A stretch of DNA of 64,000 nt from Bifidobacterium choloepi (GCF_010667615.1 NZ_VYSG01000001.1:310001-374000), one strand, 5' to 3'; counted from the first letter of the stretch, positions 53,980 to 64,000 are shown. The notes: a model not told the origin generated them from the sequence alone. Numbers and translations are program-made.

Positions 53980-55458
53980 CTAGGCGGCGCGCAGCGTCAT
54001 GTCGAGGACGACGCGGGTGCCGCCGGAGCGGCCCGGTTCCCAGCGGACCGTGCCGCCGAAGTCGTTCTTGACGAACGTGTTGATGATCTGCGTGCCGAGG
54101 CCCGAGCCGGACGAGCGGGCCATGCCGTTGTGTTCCTCGTGCTCGATGCCGTTGCCGTCGTCCTCGACGACGACGTTGAGGCTCTTGCCGCAGCGGCCGA
54201 CCGAGACGGTGATGTGGCCTTCCTTGCGGCCCTCGTAGCCGTGCTCCACGCAGTTCGTGATGAGCTCGGTGAGCACGAGCGACAGCGGCGTGGCGTCCTG
54301 CGCCGGCATCATGCCGAACTTGCCGATGTAGTCGATCGTGATGTTCTGGTCCTCCATCGAGCCGAGGTCGAGCGCCATGCGCAGCAGGTTCGAGATGACC
54401 TTGTCGAAGTCGACGATCTCGTCGGCGGTCTGGCTCAGGCCCTCGTGGACCATCGCGATCGTCTGGACGCGGCGCTGGGCCTCGGCGAGTTCCTTCTTGA
54501 CTTCCTCGGACTTCGTCTTGCGGGCCTGCAGGCGCAGCAGCGCCGAGACGGCCTGGAGGTTGTTCTTGACGCGGTGATGGATCTCGGAGATCGTCGCGTC
54601 CTTCGTCTGCAGCTCGACTTCGCGGCGGCGCAGCTCGGTGATGTCGCGGCACAGCACGATCGCGCCGGTGCGGCCGTCGGCGTCCATCAGCGGCAGTGAC
54701 CGCATCGAGACGACGGAGCGGTTGGCGTCGAGTTCGGAGTCGACGGGCGCCTTGCCGGTGAGCACGAGCGGCAGCGTCTCGGGAACCGGATCGTTCTCGT
54801 GCAGCAGCGACGTGCCGACTTCGGACAGGTACTGTCCCTCCATCGAACCGGTCAGGCCCAGGCGCCTGAAGCAGCTGATCGCGTTCGGCGACGCGTAGTC
54901 GACGATGCCGTCGAACGTCACCATGATGAAGCCGTCGGAAACGCGGGCGATGTGCCGCTGGTTCATGATCGTGTCGCGGTACGGGAACTGGCCGCGCGGA
55001 ATCATCTCGAACAGGCGCTTGCCGGCCTCGATCGATTCCTTCTCGTAGCGGCCGTTCGATTCGCGCGTGGCCATGTTCGTCTCGCGCACGACGAGGCCGA
55101 GCGTCTTGCCGTCGCGGCGAATCGGCGCGTAGACGTTGCAGACCATCGACTTGCCGACCGGGCGCAGCGACGACGAACGGAAGATCGTCGCGGACTTCAT
55201 CGCCTCGTGCAGTTCCTCGAGGTGCTCGTCGGGCACCGTCAGTCCGACGACATCGTCGGGCCGCAGCGACATCACCGTCGACGGACGGCACTGCTCGGCG
55301 ACGACGAACGATCCGTCCCCGTTCTGCAGGATCAGCATGAGGTCGGCGAAGCTCAGGTCGGCGATCACCTGCCAGTCGGCGACGAGATGGTGCAGCCATT
55401 CGCGGTCGGCGTCGTCAAAATCCGGCCGGGTGGCAAGTATCTGGGAAAAATCAGCCAT
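53980..55458 (-). CDS. pdtaS: Sensor histidine kinase PdtaS-like (HWE/HisKA_2 family)
   Basis: 492 residues: an N-terminal GAF-like region (residues 1-130), a PAS domain (about 160-250, GFIMVTFDGIVDYASPNA), an HisKA_2 dimerisation helix with phosphoacceptor His near 294 in ISEIHHRVKNN, and HATPase_c with DDGNGI. No membrane segment. The kinase phosphorylates the ANTAR regulator PdtaR (21592-22392). In mycobacteria this pair responds to nitric oxide and copper. Start ATG 55458; RBS weak. Confidence 0.9.
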   Translation of the reverse strand: MADFSQILATRPDFDDADREWLHHLVADWQVIADLSFADLMLILQNGDGSFVVAEQCRPSTVMSLRPDDVVGLTVPDEHLEELHEAMKSATIFRSSSLRPVGKSMVCNVYAPIRRDGKTLGLVVRETNMATRESNGRYEKESIEAGKRLFEMIPRGQFPYRDTIMNQRHIARVSDGFIMVTFDGIVDYASPNAISCFRRLGLTGSMEGQYLSEVGTSLLHENDPVPETLPLVLTGKAPVDSELDANRSVVSMRSLPLMDADGRTGAIVLCRDITELRRREVELQTKDATISEIHHRVKNNLQAVSALLRLQARKTKSEEVKKELAEAQRRVQTIAMVHEGLSQTADEIVDFDKVISNLLRMALDLGSMEDQNITIDYIGKFGMMPAQDATPLSLVLTELITNCVEHGYEGRKEGHITVSVGRCGKSLNVVVEDDGNGIEHEEHNGMARSSGSGLGTQIINTFVKNDFGGTVRWEPGRSGGTRVVLDMTLRAA

Positions 55459-55520
55459 GCCAACATCATACGTCCAACCGCCACGACGCCCCCGTCCCGC
55501 GGCGTCGCCGCCTGCGCCGG

Positions 55521-56501
55521 TCAGCCCAGTTGCGCGAGGTGGACGATGACCATGTAGATCGCAACCATGTGGCAGGCGTAGCCGGCGACGGTGCCGAGAT
55601 GGAAGATCTCGTGGAAGCCGAAGACCTTCGGCCACGGATCCGGCTTGCGCAGCGCGTAGACGATCGCGCCGAGGATATAGCACAGGCCGCCGGCGCAGAT
55701 CAGGACGACGACGGCCGGACCGGCGGCCGGCGAGACCCAGAACAGGCCCATGAACGCCACGCCGGAGACGCCGAAGACGATGTAGACGACGGTGAACAGG
55801 AATCGCGGCGCGTTGATCCAGACGACGTGGATGAGCAGGGCGATGGCCGTGCAGCTCCACATGCCGATGATGATCGCGTTGCGCCAGAACGGGTCGAGCG
55901 CGAACGCGACCGGCGTGTACGTGCCAGCGATGAGCAGGAAGATGTTGACGTGGTCGATGCGGCGCAGCACGTCGGTGACGCGCGGCGACCAGTCGCCGAG
56001 GTGGTAGGCGGCCGAGTTCGTGAACAGCACGAGCGAGGCGGTCATGAACACGGCGCACGCCCACTTGAGGCCGGTGCCGTGGGCGATGCAGATGAGCACG
56101 ATGCCGCCGGCCAGCGCCAGCGGCGCCGTGATCGCGTGAAACCAGCCGCGCATCAGCGGCTTCTCGCGACCGTGGACGTCGAGGCGGATCTTGCGCTCGA
56201 CTTCCTTCGGGGCGATGCCCTCGATCTTGCAGGCCTTCGCCTCGCCCCTAGCGATCTTCTTCTTGGCCTTCATGTCGGCCTTGGCGCGGATGTTCTCGGC
56301 CTTCGTCTCGGCCTTGAGGCGGACACGGTCGGCCTTCGCCTGCAACGCGGCCTCGCGCGCCTCGATGACGGCGGCGCGCCGGGCGGCGATTTCCTCGTCG
56401 GTGCGCTTCGGCAGCGTCGGCAGGTTCGCCGTCAGCGAATGCCGGTCGTCCTGCCGGGCGTCGGTCCGGTCCTCGTCTTTCGTCATGGTCGCCATGCTCA
56501 T
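55521..56501 (-). CDS. Hemolysin III (HlyIII/PAQR)-family membrane protein
   Basis: 326 residues. A charged 110-residue head of Ala, Lys, Glu and Arg (predicted helical coiled coil) is unusual for the family, followed by seven membrane segments with TNSAAYHLGDW, IDHVNIFLLIAGTYTP and the C-terminal HEIFHLGTVAGYACHM, which holds the family histidines. Bacterial HlyIII proteins are of unclear function. Start at ATG 56501 (GAGGTG six bases upstream). The terminator of greA lies upstream. Confidence 0.85.
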   Translation of the reverse strand: MSMATMTKDEDRTDARQDDRHSLTANLPTLPKRTDEEIAARRAAVIEAREAALQAKADRVRLKAETKAENIRAKADMKAKKKIARGEAKACKIEGIAPKEVERKIRLDVHGREKPLMRGWFHAITAPLALAGGIVLICIAHGTGLKWACAVFMTASLVLFTNSAAYHLGDWSPRVTDVLRRIDHVNIFLLIAGTYTPVAFALDPFWRNAIIIGMWSCTAIALLIHVVWINAPRFLFTVVYIVFGVSGVAFMGLFWVSPAAGPAVVVLICAGGLCYILGAIVYALRKPDPWPKVFGFHEIFHLGTVAGYACHMVAIYMVIVHLAQLG

Positions 56502-56635
56502 CCCTGTCACCTCGCGGAACAACGAACGGAAAATGGACAGTCACGTTGGTTACGCAACCGTAAGTTACTCTATCGTAAGGTATGTCCATGTCAAGTCGGC
56601 GGCGTTTGGCTCGGCGAATCCGGGGAGAACGCAAA

Positions 56636-56656
56636 AAGCTCCCCGAAAGGGAGCTT
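56636..56656 (-). terminator. Terminator of greA
   Basis: Eight-bp stem (56636-56643 with 56649-56656), CGAAA loop. On the minus strand it is followed by GCTTTTTGC. It lies 30 bases after the greA stop. Confidence 0.8.
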
Positions 56657-56686
56657 CGCATGGTTCTCAATATCGCGGACGACAGG

Positions 56687-57172
56687 TCACTGCAGCGGCT
56701 TGGCTTCCTTGATCGTCACCTTCATCGTGCGGCCGGTCGGGGTGGCGTACTCGACGACGTCGCCCTCCCTGGCACCCATGATGGCCGCGCCGATCGGCGA
56801 TTCGGGGCTGATGACGTCGTAGTCGGTGGCGACGGCGATGTCGCGCGAGCCGAGCACGTAGACCATCTCGTTGCCGGCGAGGTCGAGCGTGACGAGCGAG
56901 CCGTTGCCGACGGTGCCGGCGGCCGGCGCCTCGAGGATCTTCGTGTTGCGCAGCTTGACGATGAGCTCGTTGATGCGGCCCTCGTTCTTGCCCTGCTCCT
57001 CGCGGGCGGCCTGGTAGCCGCCATTCTCGGACAGGTCGCCTTCGGCGCGGGCGGCCGCGATGCGCTCGGTGATCTCGTCGCGGTATTCGCCCTCGCGCCA
57101 GGCCAGCTCTTCCTTCAGCTTGTCATAGGCATCCTGCGTCAGCAGGATGGTCTTCTCTTCAACCTCTGCCAT
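56687..57172 (-). CDS. greA: Transcript cleavage factor GreA
   Basis: 161 residues. N-terminal coiled coil from MAEVEEKTILLTQDAYDKLKEE, with the tip acidic residues in DLSENGGYQAAREEQGK, and C-terminal FKBP-like domain (GTVGNGSLVTLDLAGNE). It rescues backtracked RNA polymerase. RBS AGGAGGAA lies upstream of ATG 57172. It is monocistronic, between the FKBP and HlyIII genes. Confidence 0.96.
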   Translation of the reverse strand: MAEVEEKTILLTQDAYDKLKEELAWREGEYRDEITERIAAARAEGDLSENGGYQAAREEQGKNEGRINELIVKLRNTKILEAPAAGTVGNGSLVTLDLAGNEMVYVLGSRDIAVATDYDVISPESPIGAAIMGAREGDVVEYATPTGRTMKVTIKEAKPLQ

Positions 57173-57270
57173 GGTGGGTTCCTCCTGGGATTGTGTTCGC
57201 GGATACGAACGTCATGCACGATTCTTCCCCCTCGCCGTCGTGGCGCGGAAATCGTGCCGAATATAAAAAC

Positions 57271-57301
57271 CACTGCACCGGCCGATCGAGGCGGTGCAGT
57301 G
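57271..57301 (-). terminator. Terminator of FKBP gene
   Basis: Ten-bp stem (57271-57280 with 57292-57301), 11-base loop, followed on the minus strand by GGTTTTTATA. It lies 22 bases after the FKBP stop. Confidence 0.85.
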
Positions 57302-57322
57302 TCGACATGGAATGCGGTGCGG

Positions 57323-57730
57323 TCAGCGGGTCGAGACGATGTCGATGACGAAGACGATCGTGTCGTCACCACCGATGCCGGCCTGCGGGGCGCCGTGGGA
57401 GCCGTAGCCGTACTGCGGCGGAATGGAGACGAGCAGGCGCGAGCCGACGTTGTGGCCCGGAACCGTCTGGTCCCAGCCGCGGATGACCTGGCCGACGCCG
57501 ATCTGGAAGCTGGCCGGCTGGTGGCGGGCGAAGCTCGAGTCGAACGGCTCGGTCTTGCCCCAGACGACGCCTTCGTAGTTGACGGTCACGGTATCTCCGC
57601 GACGGACCATCGGGCCGTCGCCCTCGACGAGCTCGACGACCTTGAGGCCCTTCGGGGCCTCGGCTTCCGGAAACTCGATGACCGGAGCCGCTCCGAATTC
57701 CGGCTGCACGACGGGCATACCCTGCGACAT
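57323..57730 (-). CDS. FKBP-type peptidyl-prolyl isomerase
   Basis: 135 residues, a single FKBP domain: GDTVTVNYEGVVWGKTEPFDSSF, QVIRGWDQTVPGHNVGSR and IPPQYGYGSHG are family blocks. No signal peptide, so cytoplasmic. AAGGAGGACGGC before ATG 57730 is a strong ribosome site. Its terminator follows. Confidence 0.93.
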   Translation of the reverse strand: MSQGMPVVQPEFGAAPVIEFPEAEAPKGLKVVELVEGDGPMVRRGDTVTVNYEGVVWGKTEPFDSSFARHQPASFQIGVGQVIRGWDQTVPGHNVGSRLLVSIPPQYGYGSHGAPQAGIGGDDTIVFVIDIVSTR

Positions 57731-57851
57731 GCCGTCCTCCTTACCTTCCGCGGCGCCGTGCTGCGGCGCCGATGCACAAGTACACAACGGAACACAAGGA
57801 TAGCACCGCCGCCGACTAGCCGGCCCGCGACATGCCCAATTCCCGGCTCGC

Positions 57852-58421
57852 CTACAGCCGGAACAGGACGACGGCGCCGGCGATGGCGAGGAGGATCGTG
57901 ACGGCGAGGACGATGGCGACGGCGACGCGGTGATGCGCCAGGCGTTCGCCGAGCGTGGCGGCGCAGAAGAAGGCGGCGAGGCCGAGCACGGCCCCGTTGA
58001 CGGCGGCCGGGACCGTCGAGCCGGACGCGACGGCGAGTCCGGCGGACGAGAGGATCGAGCCCATGATCGACAGCACGACCCACGTCGTCCAGACACCGAA
58101 GCCGACGGCGCCGACGACGGCGTAGACGAGCGGCTGCACCTTGCGCTTCATCCGGTAGGCGAACGATTCGCAACACCACAGCAGCGCGAAGCCGACGATG
58201 TAGCTGAACGCGACGGCGAGCAGGCAGGCGAGCAGCCACCAGGAGCCGAGATAGAAGGCGCCGCCGGACATCGAGACGTAGATCGGCGAGCAGATCAGTT
58301 CGCCGAGACAGAGCACGGCGGCCACGAGGACGGCCTGCACGCCCATGAGCGGCAGCGGCTTGCGCTCGGCGGGGTCGGTCGGCTGGGAACGCTTGGAAAT
58401 CCGGGCATTGCGTGAAGTCAT
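57852..58421 (-). CDS. Small integral membrane protein, unknown function
   Basis: 189 residues. A basic head of about 35 residues (MTSRNARISKRS), then about five or six membrane segments without a recognisable motif, ending with a C-terminal hydrophobic segment. It lies downstream of tRNA-Leu(UAA) on the same strand and may share its promoter. Start ATG 58421, RBS GGTGG upstream. Confidence 0.7.
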   Translation of the reverse strand: MTSRNARISKRSQPTDPAERKPLPLMGVQAVLVAAVLCLGELICSPIYVSMSGGAFYLGSWWLLACLLAVAFSYIVGFALLWCCESFAYRMKRKVQPLVYAVVGAVGFGVWTTWVVLSIMGSILSSAGLAVASGSTVPAAVNGAVLGLAAFFCAATLGERLAHHRVAVAIVLAVTILLAIAGAVVLFRL

Positions 58422-58483
58422 GTCCACCAGTCTATCTGGATTTGCAAAGGACATGTTTCCGACAAAAGAACACGAGATGACAG

Positions 58484-58563
58484 TGCCCCCGGCGGGACTC
58501 GAACCCGCACGCACGAGGCGGCCGATTTTAAGTCGGATGCGTCTACCATTCCGCCACGGGGGC
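58484..58563 (-). tRNA. tRNA-Leu (anticodon TAA)
   Basis: Eighty-base class II tRNA on the minus strand: acceptor GCCCCCG with CGGGGGC, anticodon loop CTTAAAA (TAA), variable arm with CCGCCTCGTGCGTG, T-arm GGTTCGAGTCC. CCA is not encoded. Confidence 0.92.
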
Positions 58564-58586
58564 ACAGTGTTCCATTATGTCGCAAG

Positions 58587-59606
58587 TCACGACAGCAAGT
58601 CGCGGCCAAGCTTCAGGCAAATGCCGTCCAGCAGGCCGTGCTCGCTGGCGACGTAGCTGTCGAGGCGCTGGCCGTGGTCGTCGAACGCGGCCTGCCCGAC
58701 GCGGTCGAGCACGCGGTTCCAGACCACGCACCCGCCGCCGACGACATCGACGCGGCCCGGATGGATCGTCCTGTACGTCGCGCGTTCGGCGCGCGACATG
58801 TTGAGGAACCTGTCGTCAACCTCGAACGCCTTCTCGAAGCCGATGCGCACGCCGTCGACCTTCGTGTGGTCGTAGTGGTCGAGACCCATCGCCAGCGCCG
58901 TCATCGTCGTCACGGAGCCGGAGACGCCGATGATCGTCCTCGTCCGGCCGATCGGCACCGTCGTCGCGGCCTCGGCGATGTGGGCGTCGACGTCGTCGCA
59001 GGCCGCGGCGATCTCGTCGGCGGTCGGCGGATCGTGCCTGAGGTGACGCTCGGTCATCCTGACCGAGCCGACGTTCATCGAGTAGGCCGCGACGACGTCG
59101 GTGGCCGGTACGTCATTGCCGTCGCCGCCGAGCACGAGCTCGGTCGAGCCGCCGCCGAGGTCGACGACGAGGTACGGCGGCTCGAGGCCGGCCTCCCCCG
59201 CGCCGCCGGCGACCATCGACGTGGCGGCCAGGAAGCTCAGCGCGGCCTCCTCGGTGCCGGGAATGACTTCGGGACGCACGCCGAGGATCGACTCGACGGT
59301 GTCCTCGAACTCGTCGCGGTTCGAGGCGTCGCGCGTGGCCGACGTCGCGACGAACCGCAGCTGCTCGACCGGATGGGCGGCGAGGATGCCGGCGAACTCG
59401 CGGACGGCGGCGTAGGTGCGTTCGAGGGCGTCGTCGGCGAAGCGGTGCATCTTGTCGACGTCCTGGCCGAGCCGCACGACGCGCAGCACGCGCGGCACGA
59501 CGTCCTCCATCGTGCCGTCGTCGAAGACGCGCGCGACCTTGAGGCGGATGGAATTGGTGCCGCAGTCGATGCCTCCGACGACGACGGAACGGCGCTGTTC
59601 ACTCAT
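58587..59606 (-). CDS. ppx: Exopolyphosphatase/GppA-family phosphatase
   Basis: 339 residues of the actin-like ASKHA fold: GGIDCGTNSIRLKVARV phosphate-1 region and YLVVDLGGGSTELVLGG phosphate-2 region. Hydrolyses polyphosphate or (p)ppGpp-type substrates. It overlaps the DUF501 gene by eight bases. In mycobacteria ppx2 (Rv1026) follows the DUF501 gene, as here. Start ATG 59606. Confidence 0.92.
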   Translation of the reverse strand: MSEQRRSVVVGGIDCGTNSIRLKVARVFDDGTMEDVVPRVLRVVRLGQDVDKMHRFADDALERTYAAVREFAGILAAHPVEQLRFVATSATRDASNRDEFEDTVESILGVRPEVIPGTEEAALSFLAATSMVAGGAGEAGLEPPYLVVDLGGGSTELVLGGDGNDVPATDVVAAYSMNVGSVRMTERHLRHDPPTADEIAAACDDVDAHIAEAATTVPIGRTRTIIGVSGSVTTMTALAMGLDHYDHTKVDGVRIGFEKAFEVDDRFLNMSRAERATYRTIHPGRVDVVGGGCVVWNRVLDRVGQAAFDDHGQRLDSYVASEHGLLDGICLKLGRDLLS

Positions 59607-60207
59607 TCGGTTCCTCCTCGAGCGTGACGGTGCAGCGGCAGACGGCGGGGTCGAATTCGCCGCTGGCCTTGATGCGTGCGAGCACGTCGTCGCCGATGGG
59701 GTTGACGCCCTCGCCCATGACGAGCGTCTGGCCGAGGATGGCGTGCAGGCACTTGACGCGCGTCGGCAGGCCGCCGGCCGAGATGCCGGCGATGTGTTCC
59801 TCGGAGTCGCCGAGCCGCTGTGCCAGTTCGTGGCGGAATGCCAGGTACCATTCGTGGGCGCGTTCGTAGGCGGCGCGGAAATCGGCGTCGTCGGCGAGGC
59901 GGTCCGTGTACTCCTTCATCGCGCCGTTCGCCTCGAGGTGCGAGACGGCCTTGACGGCCTCGGGGCTCGTCAGGTAGCAGGTCGTCGGGAACGGCGTGCC
60001 GTCCTCGAGCTGCGGCCGCGTGATCGTGACGAGCGGCCTGCCACAGGCGCAGCGCGCGCCGACGGCGACCATGCCGCGCGGGTAGCGGCCAAGCTGCCTG
60101 CCGACGAGCGCGATGTCGTCGTCGCTCGCCGGCACGGCGAGAATCGCGTCCAGCAGGGCGCTGGCCTGCCGCTGGATATCGGGATCGAACTGCGGCTCCT
60201 GGGCCAT
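59599..60207 (-). CDS. DUF501-family protein
   Basis: 202 residues, cytoplasmic. Conserved blocks: GVGARCACGRPLVTITRP-like segment VAVGARCACGRPLVTI and GGLPTRVKCLHAILGQTL. Function unknown. It sits between ftsB and ppx, the same order as Rv1025 in mycobacteria. RBS AAGGAAGG lies upstream of ATG 60207. Confidence 0.9.
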   Translation of the reverse strand: MAQEPQFDPDIQRQASALLDAILAVPASDDDIALVGRQLGRYPRGMVAVGARCACGRPLVTITRPQLEDGTPFPTTCYLTSPEAVKAVSHLEANGAMKEYTDRLADDADFRAAYERAHEWYLAFRHELAQRLGDSEEHIAGISAGGLPTRVKCLHAILGQTLVMGEGVNPIGDDVLARIKASGEFDPAVCRCTVTLEEEPNE

Positions 60208-60277
60208 CGTTACCTTCCTTCTGGATTGTTGGGAAATGCCTGCGTCATGACAAGAGACGGCACGGTTCGCCGGCCGC

Positions 60278-60817
60278 TCACTGCGACGAGTCGGAACTGT
60301 CCGTCACCGACGGCGACGCGGACGACGACGGCGACGAGGTCGCCGACGACGATGACGAATCCGACGAATCCGAGGATGTCGACGCCGGCTCCTTGTCGGC
60401 CTCGCGCATCGAGTACGCCAGTTCGTTGTACCACGGCAGCGTCGTCTCGGACGACGAGGACGACGAATCGTCGCCGGTCGTGCCCTCGCCGGTCACGGCT
60501 TCGGGATGTTCGACGTTGACGAGCGTCTCCCCCTCGAAGACGAAGCCGAGCCGCTCGCGCGCCTGGGCGACGACGTAGGCCTGGTCGTTCCAGCGGGAAA
60601 TGTCGTTCTCGAGTTCCTGCTTCTGGGCCGTCAGCGACGCCTCTTCCTTCTTGAGGGCGTTGAGGTCGGCGAGGTCGAGCGCGTACGTGTGGAACGTCGA
60701 GATCAGCTGGATGGCGCCGAGCGCGACGATGAACAGCGCCACGAAGAAGGCGATCGGCCCGGCACTGGCGCTCCGCTGGCGCTCCGACTTCTTGTTCGCT
60801 CGGTTCCGCTGACTCAT
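60278..60817 (-). CDS. ftsB: FtsB/DivIC-type septum formation protein
   Basis: 179 residues: basic head, membrane segment 20-41 (PIAFFVALFIVALGAIQLIS), coiled coil near 44-75, then the conserved ARERLGFVFEGE block (Tyr-rich equivalent), followed by a Ser/Asp-rich tail of 60 residues. Part of the FtsQLB division complex. It is separated from enolase by a terminator and heads the ftsB-DUF501-ppx operon. Start MSQRNRANK at 60817 has only a weak ribosome site. The tail holds an ACGAWTCGT motif. Confidence 0.88.
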   Translation of the reverse strand: MSQRNRANKKSERQRSASAGPIAFFVALFIVALGAIQLISTFHTYALDLADLNALKKEEASLTAQKQELENDISRWNDQAYVVAQARERLGFVFEGETLVNVEHPEAVTGEGTTGDDSSSSSSETTLPWYNELAYSMREADKEPASTSSDSSDSSSSSATSSPSSSASPSVTDSSDSSQ

Positions 60818-60831
60818 AGACAACGAAAATA

Positions 60832-60862
60832 CCCGCCGCTTTCGACTTGCGAAAGCGACGGG
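60832..60862 (-). terminator. Terminator of enolase
   Basis: Thirteen-bp stem with one mismatch (60832-60844 with 60850-60862), ACTTG loop. Read on the minus strand it is followed by GGGTATTTTCG. It lies about 105 bases after the eno stop. Confidence 0.75.
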
Positions 60863-60967
60863 CGAAACCGTCATCGCGGGGCGGCCGGCCGGGTGGGTAC
60901 CGTCCGGTCAGGCCGGACTTGTCTCCGGCATTCCGGACGATTCACACGCCGTCGGCGCGCCACCTGA

Positions 60968-62275
<1,308 letters not shown>

Positions 62276-62448
62276 TTAGGTTGTGATGACAAGGCCCAAG
62301 CGTAGTGCCTCAATTGGACGACAGGCAAGCGGCCTTCGGCAGAATCGAGCGGCGTTCCGTGAGCGGTAACGGAAGGCTTCTCCCCCGTTCCGCGGGCACG
62401 ATTCCCCCGTTCCGTGCCGGCGCCGTCACCCCGTCGGATGGCCATCGG

Positions 62449-63843
62449 TCACTGGTTCTTCTGGTCGAGGTTCATCTGGTACTTGAGCGTGAGCACGCGC
62501 GTGGCCGCCGCCTTGACCTGAGCGGCGAAGTCGGTGCTTTGCGACGCCTCCTCCACCATGCCGTCGAGGATGTCCTCGGTCAGCGAGCGGTCGTTGATGC
62601 AGATCAGGTCGCCGCCGGCCTGGACGAACAGCACGCCGAGCTGGGACGAATCGTAGCCGGAGACAGCCGACGCCGACAGCGAATCCGAGATGACGACGCC
62701 GTCGTAGCCGATCTGCTTGCGCAGGATGTCCTGGATGATATAGGACGAGAAGCAGGCCGGATGGTCGGGGTCGAGGTTCGTGTAGGTGGCCAGCGACATC
62801 ATGACCATGTCGGGGTCGCCGTCCTGGATGGCCTTCTTGAACGCGTCCATCTGGATCGAGTCGACCGACGTGACGGTGTCGACGGTGGCGTCGCCGGACG
62901 TGAAGTCGGTGTTGCCCGTCACGGCGCCCAGGCCCGGGAAGTGCTTGACGGCCGTGCCGACCGACGCGGCGGCCATGCCCTGGATGAACGCGACGGCGTG
63001 CTCGGCGTTGCCGTCGGCGTCGAGGCCGAAGTCGCGGTCGAGCGCGCCGATCGGCGCGTTCGAGGCGCGGTCGATGACGACGGTGTCCACGCTCGGCGCC
63101 AGGTCGATGTTGACGCCGGCCGTGGCGAGCTGGCCACCCCACTGCTGGGCGTATTCGCGCAGCTCCCCGACCGACATCTGGCCCTGCTCGTAGGCGCTCG
63201 GGATCGTCGAGAAGCCGGCACCCTTCAGATGCTGGACCTGGCCGCCTTCCTGGTCGACGGCGATGAACAGCGGAATCTGGCCGGAGCCGGTGGCGTAGGA
63301 CTGCAGCGCCGCCGTCGCCTGCTTGACGCCGGCCGTGCCGCTCGTCCAGTTGCCCATCAGCAGCACCGAGCCGACCTTGCTGTCCTTGACGTAGCCCTCG
63401 ACGGCCGACGGGTCCTCGCCATAGCTCAGCGGCATCATGACGAGCTGGGCGCATTGTTCCTCGACGGTCATCCCGTCGACGGCCTGTTCGGCGAGGCCGG
63501 CGGCCGTCGTCGGCGAGGCCGTCGCCTCCTTGCCGTTCTTGTCGTCCTTGTCCGGCGACGTCTGCCGCTCGATGTCCTGCGACAGCTCGGCGGCCGAATC
63601 CCTGACCTTCGCCGCCTGCGCCCGCAGCCACGTGCGGCCGCCGAAGAACCAGACGCCGACGACGAGCGCCACGGCGACGACGACGGTCGTGGCGACGAAC
63701 AGCGCCGTGCGCAGCGGCGAGCGCGGCCGGTCCGTCGCGTGGCGGACGGCCGTGCCGGAACCGGGATGCCGGGCCTTCCGGGCGTCTTCGTCGTGGGAAT
63801 CGTGATGGCCGGCGTTGCCGGATCCGGGATGCTGTGCAGTCAT
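62449..63843 (-). CDS. Membrane-anchored glycoside hydrolase family 3 protein
   Basis: About 464 residues. A Gly/His/Arg-rich cytoplasmic head and a membrane anchor near 46-66 (TALFVATTVVVAVALVV) precede a GH3 barrel with IPLFIAVDQEGGQVQ, VKHFPGLGAV and the nucleophile Asp in GVVISDSLSA. It resembles beta-N-acetylhexosaminidases (NagZ), but the acid/base dyad DSH of NagZ is replaced: the position reads GNTDF, so the dyad histidine is absent. Activity may differ. Start ATG 63843, or 63852 (MGPM). A divergent gene is not visible in the last 157 bases. Confidence 0.85.
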   Translation of the reverse strand: MTAQHPGSGNAGHHDSHDEDARKARHPGSGTAVRHATDRPRSPLRTALFVATTVVVAVALVVGVWFFGGRTWLRAQAAKVRDSAAELSQDIERQTSPDKDDKNGKEATASPTTAAGLAEQAVDGMTVEEQCAQLVMMPLSYGEDPSAVEGYVKDSKVGSVLLMGNWTSGTAGVKQATAALQSYATGSGQIPLFIAVDQEGGQVQHLKGAGFSTIPSAYEQGQMSVGELREYAQQWGGQLATAGVNIDLAPSVDTVVIDRASNAPIGALDRDFGLDADGNAEHAVAFIQGMAAASVGTAVKHFPGLGAVTGNTDFTSGDATVDTVTSVDSIQMDAFKKAIQDGDPDMVMMSLATYTNLDPDHPACFSSYIIQDILRKQIGYDGVVISDSLSASAVSGYDSSQLGVLFVQAGGDLICINDRSLTEDILDGMVEEASQSTDFAAQVKAAATRVLTLKYQMNLDQKNQ

Positions 63844-64000
63844 GGGGCCCATTGTCGCACATCGCGGTGGCCGGGACGTCGTGTTCAGCCGTCGTCCGCA
63901 CGGGCTTCGCGTTGGCGTTTCGTGGCGCCGGGAGCCGGTTGGTGGGGAAAGTGTGGGACTTTGCCGCCTTGCGGGACGCTGGAGGTTTGCTTCGCGTAGT

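Overview
The window is high-GC chromosomal DNA of an actinomycete, most likely a Bifidobacterium or close relative. Evidence: pta and ackA lie side by side (the acetate end of the bifid shunt); actinobacterial markers are present (WhiB, CarD, PdtaS/PdtaR, DUF5719, an FtsB-DUF501-Ppx-enolase block); and gene order resembles Mycobacterium in several places (whiB1 convergent with pdtaS; eno-ftsB-DUF501-ppx; polA, pdtaR, rpsA, coaE, uvrB and pyk clustered). There is no phage, insertion sequence or CRISPR array. The species cannot be fixed from the sequence.

Layout. 1-4.7 kb: oxalate catabolism on the minus strand (oxc, an AEC-family permease, frc). 4.9-9.8 kb: a ClC chloride channel/antiporter, then divergent pta and ackA. 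10-14.1 kb: aroA and two membrane or unknown proteins, then tRNA-Pro. 14.4-23.3 kb: glgX, a Nudix hydrolase, a NIF3-like protein, polA, the ANTAR antiterminator pdtaR and a second Nudix protein. 23.5-31.9 kb: a tRNA-Leu, pyk, a TerC-family membrane protein, uvrB-coaE, rpsA and folD. 32-37.2 kb: metal (probably zinc) uptake genes znuA and znuCB with a Fur/Zur-type operator, next to a two-component system whose kinase begins with a histidine-rich tail. 37.2-43.2 kb: glgB, carD-ispF, comF-like, a HAD phosphatase and a zincin-like protein that has lost HExxH. 43.2-53.9 kb: envelope genes (DUF5719, a giant membrane glycosyltransferase, two LCP ligases), an orphan FtsK/EccC-like ATPase and WhiB. 54-64 kb: pdtaS, a HlyIII-like protein, greA, an FKBP isomerase, a small membrane protein, tRNA-Leu, ppx-DUF501-ftsB, enolase and a membrane-anchored GH3 hydrolase.

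The genes are mostly housekeeping: central carbon and glycogen metabolism (glgX, glgB, pyk, eno, pta, ackA), DNA repair and replication (polA, uvrB), translation and transcription (rpsA, greA, carD) and cell envelope (LCP, GT2, FtsB, GH3). Oxalate degradation and metal uptake are the most accessory-looking parts.

Two DNA-level signals are not explained by the genes. One is an over-represented odd palindrome, ACGAWTCGT, with at least 12 copies in coding DNA in different reading phases and in spacers. The other is a family of intergenic hairpins sharing a core near GATGTCRCGNRCCCGRGC, placed at gene ends and mostly without T-tracts.
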